Shown here piece after piece: positions 36,111-44,052 of a DNA stretch of 64,000 bases; the stretch's first letter is position 1; the number at the start of each line of letters is the position of its first letter. Source of the DNA: Mxb001 sp046046455 (GTDB lineage: Bacteria; Actinomycetota; Actinomycetes; S36-B12); the NCBI GenBank assembly GCA_046046455.1, contig JBJOJS010000021.1:1-64000 (forward strand), in the 5' to 3' direction. Made by a program: the position numbers and the translations under genes. The notes under the pieces were generated by a model that did not search any database, was not told the origin of the DNA, and saw only the letters and a list, made by a program, of their open reading frames with translations.

Positions 36111-36767
36111 GTGACCACGACCGACCCGCTCGCGCGCAGTCCTCTGCGCACACCGCGGGCGTGGGTGGCGCTTCTCATCGGTGTGGTCCTCGTGGGCATC
36201 GGCCTCGGCATGATGATCGACGCGGACTTCGGCGTGGCGCCCGCGGACGCGCTATTCACCGCGCTGTCGCGGACCAGTGGACTGACCGTTGGCACCATCC
36301 TCGTGCTCGCCAGCATCCTCATGGTGCTCATGTCCTGGGCGCTCGGATTGAAGCCGGCGATCGGCACGCTCATCTCCTTCGTGGGCATCGCAGTCGTCGT
36401 CGATCTCACACGCCTGCTCCTGGCGGAGATCGGCGCACCTGACTGGGCGCTCGGCGCGCGCATCGCGCTCTGGATCGTCGGACTCCTGCTCTTCTGTGCC
36501 GGGGTCATGGGGATCTTCGCCTCCGACCTCGGTGCGAGCCCGTATGACCAGGTGGTGCGCTCGATCGCCTACCGCACGGGTCGTTCACTCGGCTTCGCTC
36601 GTCTCGCTGTCGATGCGATCGCACTGCTCGGCGCCATCGTGCTGGGCGGCTCCTGGGGCGTCGGCACCGTCATCATCCTCATCGCCGTGCCCATCGCACT
36701 CAATCGGGTGCTCCCGCATGTCAAGCGGCACGTGCATCACGATCCGGCGCACGATCGCACCGCCTGA
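36111..36767 (+). CDS. YczE/YitT-type membrane protein
   Basis: The 218-residue protein has about five or six transmembrane segments, with the features of the YczE/DUF6198 family: IDADFGVAPADALFTALS near residue 38 and IFASDLGASPYDQVVRSIAYR in the second half, which look like two related repeats. The function is unknown. The GTG start has TAGGCT exactly 6 bases upstream. One base separates its stop from the next start. Confidence 0.75.
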   Translation: MTTTDPLARSPLRTPRAWVALLIGVVLVGIGLGMMIDADFGVAPADALFTALSRTSGLTVGTILVLASILMVLMSWALGLKPAIGTLISFVGIAVVVDLTRLLLAEIGAPDWALGARIALWIVGLLLFCAGVMGIFASDLGASPYDQVVRSIAYRTGRSLGFARLAVDAIALLGAIVLGGSWGVGTVIILIAVPIALNRVLPHVKRHVHHDPAHDRTA

Positions 36768-36768
36768 C

Positions 36769-37410
36769 ATGCGCCGCATCGTCGTACTCCTGGTCGGCGT
36801 GATCCTGCTGGCGCCGTCCAGCACGGTAGCCATGGCCGCACTCCCGCACGCACCGGTTCCTACCGCTCACCGGGCTGACTCGACCGACGTGCATCGGGCA
36901 CCACGTGCCGACATCTGGCAGTTGCTTCGCACCGGCACCGGGTACGCCGTACTCCTGCGCCACGCTCTCGCCCCGGGCACCGGCGATCCGCCGGGATTCC
37001 GCCTGGGCGACTGCTCGACGCAGCGCAACCTGTCGCCCGAGGGCCGTCGACAGGCGATCGCAATCGGGGCCCAGTGGCGGCGGGAGCGCATGCCTGTCGC
37101 CCGCGTGCTCACGAGCAGGTGGTGCCGGGCGCGAGACACCGCGCGACTGCTCGCCGTAGGCCCCGTCACGGCGTACCCCGCTCTGGACTCGAGCTTCACG
37201 GTCTCCGAGACCATCGCCGCACGCCGCACCGCGAAGGTGCGCGGACTCATCGCCCGACATCGCGGGGAGCCCGGTGTCCTCGTGCTCGTCGGTCACCAGG
37301 TCAACATCACCGACCTCACCGGCGTGATGCCCTCATCCGGCCAGGCGGTCATCGTCTCGTCGCGCGCCGATGGCTCGCTGCGGGTCGTGGGGACGCTGCC
37401 CCTTCCGTAA
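36769..37410 (+). CDS. Exported histidine phosphatase family protein
   Basis: The 213-residue protein has a signal peptide (MRRIVVLLVGVILLAPS, cleavage near AMA). The catalytic region reads YAVLLRHALAPGTGDP (RHA in place of RHG), followed by NLSPEGRRQA, SRWCRARDTARLL and GHQVNITDLTG with the second catalytic His. This is the histidine phosphatase (branch 1, SixA/Ais-like) layout. The substrate outside the membrane is unknown. It is coupled to the YczE-like gene (TGACATG). Confidence 0.8.
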   Translation: MRRIVVLLVGVILLAPSSTVAMAALPHAPVPTAHRADSTDVHRAPRADIWQLLRTGTGYAVLLRHALAPGTGDPPGFRLGDCSTQRNLSPEGRRQAIAIGAQWRRERMPVARVLTSRWCRARDTARLLAVGPVTAYPALDSSFTVSETIAARRTAKVRGLIARHRGEPGVLVLVGHQVNITDLTGVMPSSGQAVIVSSRADGSLRVVGTLPLP

Positions 37411-37424
37411 GTGCAGCCGTGCCC

Positions 37425-37471
37425 AACTTCGAGCGGAGGAGGTCGCTTCGAGTCACTCTGCGCTCGAAGTT
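37425..37471. terminator. Hairpin between convergent genes
   Basis: AACTTCGAGCG (37425-37435) pairs perfectly with CGCTCGAAGTT (37461-37471) across a 25-base loop. It starts 15 bases after the phosphatase stop and lies just before the stop of the convergent gene, so it can serve both. Confidence 0.7.
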
Positions 37472-37486
37472 CGCCCGCGTCACCCG

Positions 37487-37963
37487 CTAACTCAGTCCGA
37501 GCCCTTCCGCGATGACGGCCCAGCCGACATCGGTCGGCTCCCCGGGCACACGCGCGAGCACCTCGCCCGTCGGCGTCACCACGCACGCCTGCACGTCCTC
37601 TGAGTCGGCGATCCCCAGGACCTTCTGGAACGCCGAGACGTTGGTGTAGACGGTGATGGTGCGCGCGAGCACGCGCGGGACGCGAATGCTCGAAGCCATC
37701 CCGCCATCGATGAATCCGCGACCGAGCTTCCACCGTGTCGAGAGCACCGGGATCTCGACGACGCAGGTGACATCCCCCGGACCCATATCCACGGGGGACC
37801 CAGGCACGCCGGCTGCTTCTGCGCGTGCGATCCAGCGATCGACGCAGCCCTGATGGCGCTGCTGGAAGGCAAGCAGCGCGAGGGTGCGCGGCGCGGGCAG
37901 CTCATCGGGGAGTGCCATCTCTGCACCCGACAGGGATCGGCCATCGACCCGAGGGAAGTCCAC
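37487..37963 (-). CDS. Conserved hypothetical protein, possibly thioredoxin-like
   Basis: The 158-residue soluble protein contains a helix with FQQRHQGCVDRWI, a central IPVLSTRWKLGRGFIDGGM, and a C-terminal half (VYTNVSAFQKVLGI, then CVVTPTGEVLARVPGEP) that resembles the end of thioredoxin-like or ATP10-like folds, where a variable residue is followed by a beta-hairpin. No CxxC is present, so redox activity is unlikely. CATAGT lies 6 bases before the GTG start. Confidence in the fold is low. Confidence 0.55.
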   Translation of the reverse strand: MDFPRVDGRSLSGAEMALPDELPAPRTLALLAFQQRHQGCVDRWIARAEAAGVPGSPVDMGPGDVTCVVEIPVLSTRWKLGRGFIDGGMASSIRVPRVLARTITVYTNVSAFQKVLGIADSEDVQACVVTPTGEVLARVPGEPTDVGWAVIAEGLGLS

Positions 37964-38004
37964 GCGACGACTATGTCAGGCATGCGCAACGACCGTCGTC
38001 GATG

Positions 38005-38058
38005 ACTGCTACGCGTTGCGTCAGATTCCGGGCAGGAAATGACGCAACGCGTAGCAGT
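38005..38058. terminator. Long hairpin downstream of the dioxygenase gene
   Basis: ACTGCTACGCGTTGCGTCA (38005-38023) has its exact reverse complement at 38040-38058, a 19-bp perfect stem, and TTCC/GGAA extends it inside the 16-base loop. It lies 18 bases past the stop of the minus-strand dioxygenase gene, so it is probably its terminator. Confidence 0.75.
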
Positions 38059-38076
38059 GAACGGAGCGGGGGTGCG

Positions 38077-38886
38077 TCAGGCGACCTGGAAGGACCGCTT
38101 GCTCAGGCCGAAGAAGTTGCCGGTGATGGTCGTCTCCGGGGCGGCCTCGGGGTCCGTGGCGGCTCCCAGGGCGATGAAGATCGGCGTGAAGTGCTCGACC
38201 GTGGGGTGGGCGTAGGGCATGCCCGGGGCCAGCCTGAAGCGCGACAACTGGTCCACGTCACCGGCCGCGAGTGTCTCGGCCGCCCACGCGTCGAAGTCGA
38301 CCGACCAGCCCGGAGGCGCGGCATTCGGCGACCAATCGGTGAGGAAGGGCAGGCCGTGGGTGAGGTAGCCCGACCCGATGATGAGGATCCCGTGATCGCG
38401 CAGCGGCCGCAGTCGGGCGCCCAAGTCGAGGAGCACGTCGGGCGAGTGAGACGGGATCGACATCTGGAGGACGGGGATATCCGCATCGGGGTACATCACC
38501 TTGAGCGGCACCCACGCGCCGTGATCGAGTCCGCGGGACGGATGCTCGTGCACCTCGAAGCGATCAGGGAGAACTCCGCGCACGAGCGAGGCGAGCTGCG
38601 TGGCGTCGGGTGTGTCGTACGTCATCCGGTAGTAGTGCGGTGCGAAGCCGCTGAAGTCGTAGACCAGCGGCGTGCAGGCGGCGGGCGACGACAGCATGAT
38701 CGGAGCCGCCTCCCAGTGGGCGCTCACGATGAGGATGCCCTTGGGGCGGGGCAGGCCCGCGGCCCAGGCGGCGAGCTCGAGCGGCCAGACGGGATCGTCG
38801 AGCAACGGCGGTGCGCCGTGGCCGAGGTAGAGGGCCGGCATGGGGGTGTCACCCCCCGCCTCCGACGTCGTCGACTGGACATCCAT
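38077..38886 (-). CDS. LigB-type extradiol dioxygenase, DODA/YgiD family
   Basis: The 269-residue enzyme shows the class III extradiol layout: LYLGHGAPPLL at the N-terminus with a metal-binding His, VSAHWEAAPIML, the GLDHGAWVPLKVMYP loop and GSGYLTHGLPFL. Relatives cleave catechol-type rings such as DOPA, using Fe(II) or Zn. ATG 38886 is preferred because TATCCT lies 7 bases upstream. It is divergent from two pirin genes, and a MarR-like dyad lies between, which suggests shared control by phenolic or redox signals. Confidence 0.85.
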   Translation of the reverse strand: MDVQSTTSEAGGDTPMPALYLGHGAPPLLDDPVWPLELAAWAAGLPRPKGILIVSAHWEAAPIMLSSPAACTPLVYDFSGFAPHYYRMTYDTPDATQLASLVRGVLPDRFEVHEHPSRGLDHGAWVPLKVMYPDADIPVLQMSIPSHSPDVLLDLGARLRPLRDHGILIIGSGYLTHGLPFLTDWSPNAAPPGWSVDFDAWAAETLAAGDVDQLSRFRLAPGMPYAHPTVEHFTPIFIALGAATDPEAAPETTITGNFFGLSKRSFQVA

Positions 38887-38904
38887 GGAAATGAGGATAA
38901 CATA

Positions 38905-38922
38905 TAGTTCAACGCTCAACTA
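38905..38922. promoter_or_regulatory. MarR-like operator dyad
   Basis: TAGTTCAACGCTCAACTA is symmetric at 14 of 18 positions, with perfect 5-base ends TAGTT and AACTA. Size and outer bases fit MarR-family sites. It lies upstream of TATCCT, the -10 of the dioxygenase gene, and about 80 bases before the pirin start. No MarR gene is within the window. Confidence 0.6.
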
Positions 38923-39001
38923 CTTATCGTCCCGGCGTACGGGACGGACTCGCCCACCAGAGGGTGGGAGCAGGTGGGCGCCATACGACAAGGAGAGATC
39001 C

Positions 39002-39991
39002 ATGCCCGCCGTGACCGTCGACAACCCGCTGACCCTGCCACGAGTCCCCGAGCCCAACCCCGCGCTCAAGGACCGCCCGGTCATCTCGATCACGACCGCG
39101 CCGCGCGGTTTCGAGGGCGAGGGCTTCCCGGTACGCCGTGCGTTCGCGGGCATCGACCTCCGCGCACTCGACCCCTTCATCATGATGGACCAGATGGGCG
39201 AGGTGGAGTACGCACCCGGTGAGCCCAAGGGCACCCCGTGGCATCCGCATCGCGGCTTCGAGACCGTGACCTACATCATCGACGGCATCTTCGAGCACGC
39301 CGACTCCCACGGTGGTGGTGGCGTCATCACCAATGGAGACACGCAGTGGATGACCGCGGGTGCGGGCATCCTCCACATCGAGAAGCCGCCGGAGCACCTC
39401 GTCGTGAGCGGCGGGCTCTTCCACGGCATCCAGTTGTGGGTCAATCTGCCGAGCAAGCTCAAGATGGCCGAGCCGCGCTACCAGGACCTGCGCTCGGGCC
39501 AGGTCGGCCTTGCCACCTCCCCCGACGGCGGCGCGCTGCTGCGCATCATCTCCGGTGAGCTCGCCGGCGTGCAGGGACCGGGACAGACCTACACCCCCGC
39601 CACGCTCATCCACGCGACGATCGCCCCGGGTGCCGAGGTGACGCTGCCGTGGCGCCAGGACTACAACGCCCTGGTCTACGCACTGTCCGGCGACGGCCAG
39701 GTGGGGTCGGGTGCAGGTCGGCGCGCACTGAAGTCCGGCCAAACCGCGGTCTTCGGCAGTGGCGACACGATCACGATCGCTGCGGATCCGGTGCAGGAGT
39801 CACGCCTCAGCGGACTCGATGTCTTCATCCTCGGCGGCGAGCCGATCCGCGAGCCCGTGGCGGCGTACGGCCCCTTCGTCATGAACACCAAGGCCGAGCT
39901 CATGCAGGCCTTCGAGGACTACGAGGCCGGCCGACTCGGATCCATCCCCGCTGCCCACACCAGCGTCAACGCCAGCACGCCCGACGCGTGA
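39002..39991 (+). CDS. Pirin family protein
   Basis: The 329-residue bicupin has the pirin N-terminal cupin with metal ligands in HPHRGFETVTYIIDG (two His) and GILHIEKP (His and Glu), and a C-terminal cupin with LPWRQDYNALVYALSG and LGGEPIREPV. Pirins bind iron, and some oxidise flavonols as quercetinases. AAGGAG lies 6-12 bases before ATG 39002. It is followed 13 bases later by a second pirin gene, and a LigB dioxygenase is divergent. Confidence 0.9.
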   Translation: MPAVTVDNPLTLPRVPEPNPALKDRPVISITTAPRGFEGEGFPVRRAFAGIDLRALDPFIMMDQMGEVEYAPGEPKGTPWHPHRGFETVTYIIDGIFEHADSHGGGGVITNGDTQWMTAGAGILHIEKPPEHLVVSGGLFHGIQLWVNLPSKLKMAEPRYQDLRSGQVGLATSPDGGALLRIISGELAGVQGPGQTYTPATLIHATIAPGAEVTLPWRQDYNALVYALSGDGQVGSGAGRRALKSGQTAVFGSGDTITIAADPVQESRLSGLDVFILGGEPIREPVAAYGPFVMNTKAELMQAFEDYEAGRLGSIPAAHTSVNASTPDA

Positions 39992-40004
39992 TCTCGCCAC
40001 GTCG

Positions 40005-40970
40005 ATGAGCGAGGCGCGTGACGGCGAACACCTCGTCCACGACGCGAAGGCCGCCGAGGTCGGTGGCTTCCGCATCCGCCGCGCGCTCCCCCGGCGCGGG
40101 ATGCGCACGGTGGGCGCCTGGTGCTTCGCCGATCACATGGGTCCGGAGGTCGTCACCGAGACCTCGGGACTCGATGTCGGGCCGCATCCGCACATCGGTC
40201 TGCAGACGGTCACGTGGCTGGTCGAGGGGGCGGTGCTCCACACGGACTCGCTCGGCTCCGAGCAGCTCATCCGCCCCGGTCAGCTCAACCTCATGACCGC
40301 AGGCCGCGGCATCGTGCACGCGGAGGAGTCCGTGCGCGCGCAGAGCACATCGGGCACGGGCGCCAGCATGATGCACGGCGTACAACTGTGGGTCGCGCAG
40401 CCCTCCGCGACACGCGGCGGTGCTTCCGACTTCGCCCACCACGCAGACCTCCCCCGAATCGACGTCGGACACGGCTCGGCGACGGTCTTCATCGGTGAGT
40501 ACGCCGACGCCGTGAGTCCGGCACGCACCGACACTCCCCTCGTCGGCATCGAGGCGGATCTGCGAGCGGGTGCGTCACGCTGGTCGCTGCGCCCGGACTT
40601 CGAGTACGCCGTCTACGTCATCTCCGGTGACGTGGTGATCTCAGGCGCGGCGGCCTCGACCGATACCCCGCCTGCCATCCCGGTGATCCCCGCGCGCGAA
40701 GGCCAGCTGGTCGACCTGCGCGTCCACCGCGATGAGCTGACGATCGACGTCCCTCACGCCGCACGCCTGCTCCTGCTCGGCGGTGAGCCGCTCGGCGAGC
40801 CCCTCTACATGTGGTGGAACTTCGTGGGCCGATCACGCGAAGAGATCGTGCAGGCCTCGAGCGACTGGGCCGAGTACGTCGAGACCGGTGCACGGTCGGG
40901 GTCCGGCACAGCACGCTTCGACCGCGTCGCCTCCACGCTGGCACCGATCGCGGCACCCGCGCTCGTCTAG
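40005..40970 (+). CDS. Second pirin family protein
   Basis: The 321-residue paralogue of the preceding gene has GPHPHIGLQTVTWLVEG and GIVHAEES in the N-terminal cupin, so all four metal ligands are kept, and LLLLGGEPLGEPLYMWWNFVG in the second cupin, typical of the YhaK-like pirin group. It shares the overall plan with the first pirin but little local sequence, so the duplication is old or the two were assembled. It overlaps the convergent membrane protein gene by the palindrome CTAG. Confidence 0.85.
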   Translation: MSEARDGEHLVHDAKAAEVGGFRIRRALPRRGMRTVGAWCFADHMGPEVVTETSGLDVGPHPHIGLQTVTWLVEGAVLHTDSLGSEQLIRPGQLNLMTAGRGIVHAEESVRAQSTSGTGASMMHGVQLWVAQPSATRGGASDFAHHADLPRIDVGHGSATVFIGEYADAVSPARTDTPLVGIEADLRAGASRWSLRPDFEYAVYVISGDVVISGAAASTDTPPAIPVIPAREGQLVDLRVHRDELTIDVPHAARLLLLGGEPLGEPLYMWWNFVGRSREEIVQASSDWAEYVETGARSGSGTARFDRVASTLAPIAAPALV

Positions 40971-41356
40971 CGGTCGGCGGTGGAGATCGCTACGTGCGCG
41001 CCGGCGCCCAGCACCGCCATCGACATGAGCGCGAGTCCATAGAGGGCGGCGTCAGCGAACGACGATCCTCCGATGGCGCGCAGGCCCAGCACGATGATGA
41101 TCGCGTCGAGCAGCGCGGCCGCGACCATGAGCGAGAGAGCGAGGCGCCCCTTCAGACCCCAGTCCTTGAGCAGGGTCACCAGGCAGAGGGCAAAGACGGC
41201 GACCGCGAGCAACGGCCCACCGAGGATGAGACCGCCGACCCCTGCAGCGACGCCGACGCTGCCTCCCACCGTGTAGAGGAGGAATGCACCGGCGACGGCA
41301 CCCACGGGTCCAGCGAGCGCGGTGAGCGCCACCGTCCACCATCCGCGAGGTTCCAT
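40967..41356 (-). CDS. Small four-helix membrane protein (tandem paralogue 2)
   Basis: The 129-residue protein has about four hydrophobic helices and starts MEPRGWWTVALTALAGPVG, nearly the same as the upstream paralogue. No family is recognised. The ATG lies 4 bases after the stop of the upstream gene. CAGACT, which lies 6 bases before it, could be a -10. The TAG stop overlaps the pirin stop in CTAG. Confidence 0.65.
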   Translation of the reverse strand: MEPRGWWTVALTALAGPVGAVAGAFLLYTVGGSVGVAAGVGGLILGGPLLAVAVFALCLVTLLKDWGLKGRLALSLMVAAALLDAIIIVLGLRAIGGSSFADAALYGLALMSMAVLGAGAHVAISTADR

Positions 41357-41360
41357 CGCC

Positions 41361-41789
41361 TCAGTCTGCCGGTTCGGCAGTGATCCGGCGATGCGACAGT
41401 CGCAGTGCGACGTAGGCACCTGCTCCGAGCACACCCAGGGCAAGGATCGACGCGATGACCAGGCCGACTTCCGGGCTCGAACTCCCCGCGACCAGCCTCA
41501 GGCCGATGAGCATGAGAAATGCTTCGACGATGACGGCCGCGAACATCATGAGAAGGGCGATGCCGCGTCTCAGGGGCGCGTGACGCAACAGCCAGACCAG
41601 GCAGACCCCGAACACGATGAACGCCATGAGCGGGGCACCCAGCCAGAGGCCGACAACACCGCCCGCCAGGACGGCCATGCCACCCGTGGTCGCCTCGGCC
41701 CAGCGCGCGAGGCCGAGACCGAGGCCCACGCTTCCCACGGGCCCGGCGAGCGCGGTCAGGATCACCGTCCACCACTGGCGTGCGTCCAT
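41361..41789 (-). CDS. Small four-helix membrane protein (tandem paralogue 1)
   Basis: The 142-residue protein begins MDARQWWTVILTALAGPVG and shares the helical plan, the late VLGAGAYVAL and scattered residues with its neighbour. Function is unknown. CAGACT lies 6 bases before ATG 41789. The TetR gene at 41932 is divergent and may control this pair, since only 142 bases separate the starts. Confidence 0.65.
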   Translation of the reverse strand: MDARQWWTVILTALAGPVGSVGLGLGLARWAEATTGGMAVLAGGVVGLWLGAPLMAFIVFGVCLVWLLRHAPLRRGIALLMMFAAVIVEAFLMLIGLRLVAGSSSPEVGLVIASILALGVLGAGAYVALRLSHRRITAEPAD

Positions 41790-41931
41790 GTCGCCAGTCT
41801 GCCCCCCGAGGGAGCGTGAGCACCCCATGCGACGTGCGGTAGGTCACATGTGGGCCCACCGCGGAGTCACCTGGAGACGGTCCCGTACTTCTCGAGATGA
41901 GGAGTCCCCCGGGTCGTGGCAGCATGTGGCT

Positions 41932-42543
41932 GTGCCCAGGATCGATGCGCCGACTCTCGCGGAGCACCGCGAGCAGCGCCGCGACGCGCTCGTCGAGGCT
42001 GCCGCCGGCGTCATGCGCGAGTCCGGCACCGTGACGATGGCCGCCGTCGCCGAGCGCACGGGCCTGTCGCGATCTGCGGTCTACGAGTACTACCGATCGG
42101 CTGCGGATCTGATCGCCGACGTCGTCGTCGACGAGCTGACCGCCTGGATCGATCACCTGGCTCTTGCCGTGAGCGGCGTCGAGGATCCGCGTGCGCGGCT
42201 CGAGACCTGGATCCGGGCATCACTGGCCTACGTCGCCGACGGTCGCCACGCGCTCGTGCGCGCCGCAGGCGATGCGACCCTGCCGCCGGTACGACGAGCT
42301 CAGGTGCAGGCGCTGCACCGCGAGCTGGCCGCGCCCGTCCATTCGGCCCTGTGCGCTCTCGGTGTCGCGAACGCCGACCGCATCGCCTCGTACGTCTGGG
42401 GTGTCGTGGAGACAGCGACACGCCACATCGAGGCAGGTCGCCCCGCGGAGGACGAGGTCGACGCGGCGATTGCCTTCGCTCTCGCCGGAGTCGCCCGACA
42501 GGTTCGGATCAACCGACCTGCCGGGCCGCCTCCCTCTCGCTAG
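41932..42543 (+). CDS. TetR-family transcriptional regulator
   Basis: The 203-residue protein has an N-terminal HTH (VTMAAVAERTGLSRSAVYEYY at about residues 29-49) and a helical C-terminal domain. The start could be GTG 41926 or GTG 41932. The second is used because CAGCAT lies 6 bases upstream. It is divergent from two small membrane paralogues, which are the most likely targets. No clear dyad was found between them. Confidence 0.8.
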   Translation: MPRIDAPTLAEHREQRRDALVEAAAGVMRESGTVTMAAVAERTGLSRSAVYEYYRSAADLIADVVVDELTAWIDHLALAVSGVEDPRARLETWIRASLAYVADGRHALVRAAGDATLPPVRRAQVQALHRELAAPVHSALCALGVANADRIASYVWGVVETATRHIEAGRPAEDEVDAAIAFALAGVARQVRINRPAGPPPSR

Positions 42544-42551
42544 CCCGGCGG

Positions 42552-43319
42552 CTACTTCAGGATCTTGAAGGTCACCGTCGCCCGGAAGGCGCGGTACTCC
42601 TCATTGCCCGGTGACGTGATCTGGACCGCGCAGGAGCCGTTCCTGGTCAGGGCGCGGATCTCACCGTTGCGCACATCGCACTTCTTCGACGACAGCGAGG
42701 GCGTGATGCCGGAGGCAAGGGTGACCGAGAAGGGCAGCGCCTGCCCGTAGCGGATGGCGCGGTCGCGACCGGGTCGAACGACACGATTGTCGAGCGTGAC
42801 GACGGCGCTGTCCTTCAGCCGAGGAGCCGTCGACGCGAACTGCGTCGGGAAGAACGTGATGTAGGCGCGGTTCGCGCTGTCCCGACCGGCGCCAAGTGTG
42901 TAGATGGCACACGTGTCGACGCGGCAATTCACGTCGGTCGTGCCCGAGTCGCCGGCCTGCGGGTTCGGGTTCTTGCCGACGAACTCCGCATTCACGACGA
43001 GGGGACGGGTCGTCGTCTGGGATTCGGCTGCCGCCATGACGTAGACGAGCGCGCCGGTGCCGGCATCGCACCGGGTCGGCACCGGACTCGCGCCCGGGCC
43101 AGGGACGAGGCAGTGGAAGGCGTAGAGCCCGACGTTCGCGGGCAGGTTGCTCACGGCCATCTGCACGGATGAGCTCGGGGGCAGCGCGCTGAGCGTCCCG
43201 CCGTTGGTCACCCCGTTGGCCGTCACGGCGAACTCACCCTCCGCATGCGCGGGAGTGAGGGTCGCTGCGGTGAGCGCGAGCGCCCCCGCCGTGATGACGA
43301 TGCTGCGCGTGAGATTCAT
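42552..43319 (-). CDS. Secreted neocarzinostatin-like beta protein
   Basis: The 255-residue protein has a signal peptide (MNLTRSIVITAGALALT, cleavage near AHA). The mature part is beta-rich with cysteine pairs in FHCLVPGPG/TRCDAG and VNCRVDTCAIYTLGA. The pattern of a CxVxxC hairpin and alternating hydrophobics resembles neocarzinostatin-type immunoglobulin-like domains. It lies beside the haem ABC genes, and a role in binding or relaying haem outside the cell is possible but unproven. GGAG lies about 7 bases upstream of ATG. Confidence 0.55.
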   Translation of the reverse strand: MNLTRSIVITAGALALTAATLTPAHAEGEFAVTANGVTNGGTLSALPPSSSVQMAVSNLPANVGLYAFHCLVPGPGASPVPTRCDAGTGALVYVMAAAESQTTTRPLVVNAEFVGKNPNPQAGDSGTTDVNCRVDTCAIYTLGAGRDSANRAYITFFPTQFASTAPRLKDSAVVTLDNRVVRPGRDRAIRYGQALPFSVTLASGITPSLSSKKCDVRNGEIRALTRNGSCAVQITSPGNEEYRAFRATVTFKILK

Positions 43320-43374
43320 CGGGCTCCAATCGCGTGATCGATGCTGCTGTGGCTGGGTCGTACGACGTGCAGGC

Positions 43375-43947
43375 CTATCTGAAGGTGACCGGGACGGCGA
43401 CGTCCCAGCTTCGGTCGTTGGCACGGAGGTGATCGGCGCGAGCGACGACCGCGCAACGCACCACCCGGCAATCGACGGATCCAATGCGCGGGCTCACCTT
43501 GATCCGCACGCTGAACTTGCCTCCGCGCTTGTAGGGGATCGCGAGGCTCGCTCCGTAGGGCGGTGGATTGGACGAGATCCACGCGGATGCCTGCGAGCTG
43601 CCGTCCTGGTCCATGCCTCCACCGCAGGGGGTGGGCTTCGCGCCGGGGCGCGGCATCACGCAGAGTCCGACGTAGATGCCGACGAGCTCACTGAAGCCTC
43701 GTCCGCGCACCGTCACCGTCTGACCCGAGACCGCAAGTCCCGACGTCGGCGTGACGGTGAGGGTCTGTCCCTTGCGGCCCTTGGCGCTTGAGCGCGGCAC
43801 GAACGCACGGACGCTGACCTCGGAGGCGAGGGAACTCAGTCCCGTCCCGGGCTGTACGACGTCAGCCGGAACGGTGGTAGCCAGCGCGGGGGGCATCGCG
43901 GCCGCAACCATCGCAGCGGCCGCGAACATGACGAGGATCCGGCGCAT
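43375..43947 (-). CDS. Secreted neocarzinostatin-like protein
   Basis: The 190-residue protein has a signal peptide (MRRILVMFAAAAMVAAA, cleavage near ALA). The mature region shows GQTVTVRGRGFSELVGIYVGLCV and the pair VDCRVVRCAVVARADH, similar to the neighbour's VNCRVDTC segment, so the two are distant paralogues. The fold resembles neocarzinostatin-like immunoglobulin domains. TACCGT lies 6 bases before ATG 43947. It is divergent from the haem uptake operon, and a dyad lies between, so common control is likely. Confidence 0.6.
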   Translation of the reverse strand: MRRILVMFAAAAMVAAAMPPALATTVPADVVQPGTGLSSLASEVSVRAFVPRSSAKGRKGQTLTVTPTSGLAVSGQTVTVRGRGFSELVGIYVGLCVMPRPGAKPTPCGGGMDQDGSSQASAWISSNPPPYGASLAIPYKRGGKFSVRIKVSPRIGSVDCRVVRCAVVARADHLRANDRSWDVAVPVTFR

Positions 43948-43999
43948 GTAGGGACGGTATGCGGGACGGTCACGCGGCTGCCTGACACTGTGTCGGCAT

Positions 44000-44022
44000 C
44001 ATCCCGACGCCGTGTCGGGATG
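44000..44022. promoter_or_regulatory. Candidate operator between the haem operon and the secreted-protein genes
   Basis: CATCCCGAC (44000-44008) and GTCGGGATG (44014-44022) form a perfect 9-bp dyad with a 5-base spacer. A second palindrome, GACACTGTGTC, lies at 43984-43994. The dyad ends 18 bases before GATACT, the -10 of hmuT, so it would cover the -35. It does not match the DtxR/IdeR 19-bp consensus. Confidence 0.55.
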
Positions 44023-44052
44023 AGCACCGCACATGCTGGGGATACTGAGTCA

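Noticed and set aside
34784..36442. Long open frame (552 aa) on the plus strand
   Set aside because: It is opposite the MFS transporter and runs into the start of another real gene; Glu/Asp/Arg-rich composition is typical of a shadow of a membrane protein.
44000..44022. DtxR/IdeR iron box before the haem operon
   Set aside because: The dyad CATCCCGAC/GTCGGGATG lacks the TTAGGTTAG half-sites of the known 19-bp iron box.
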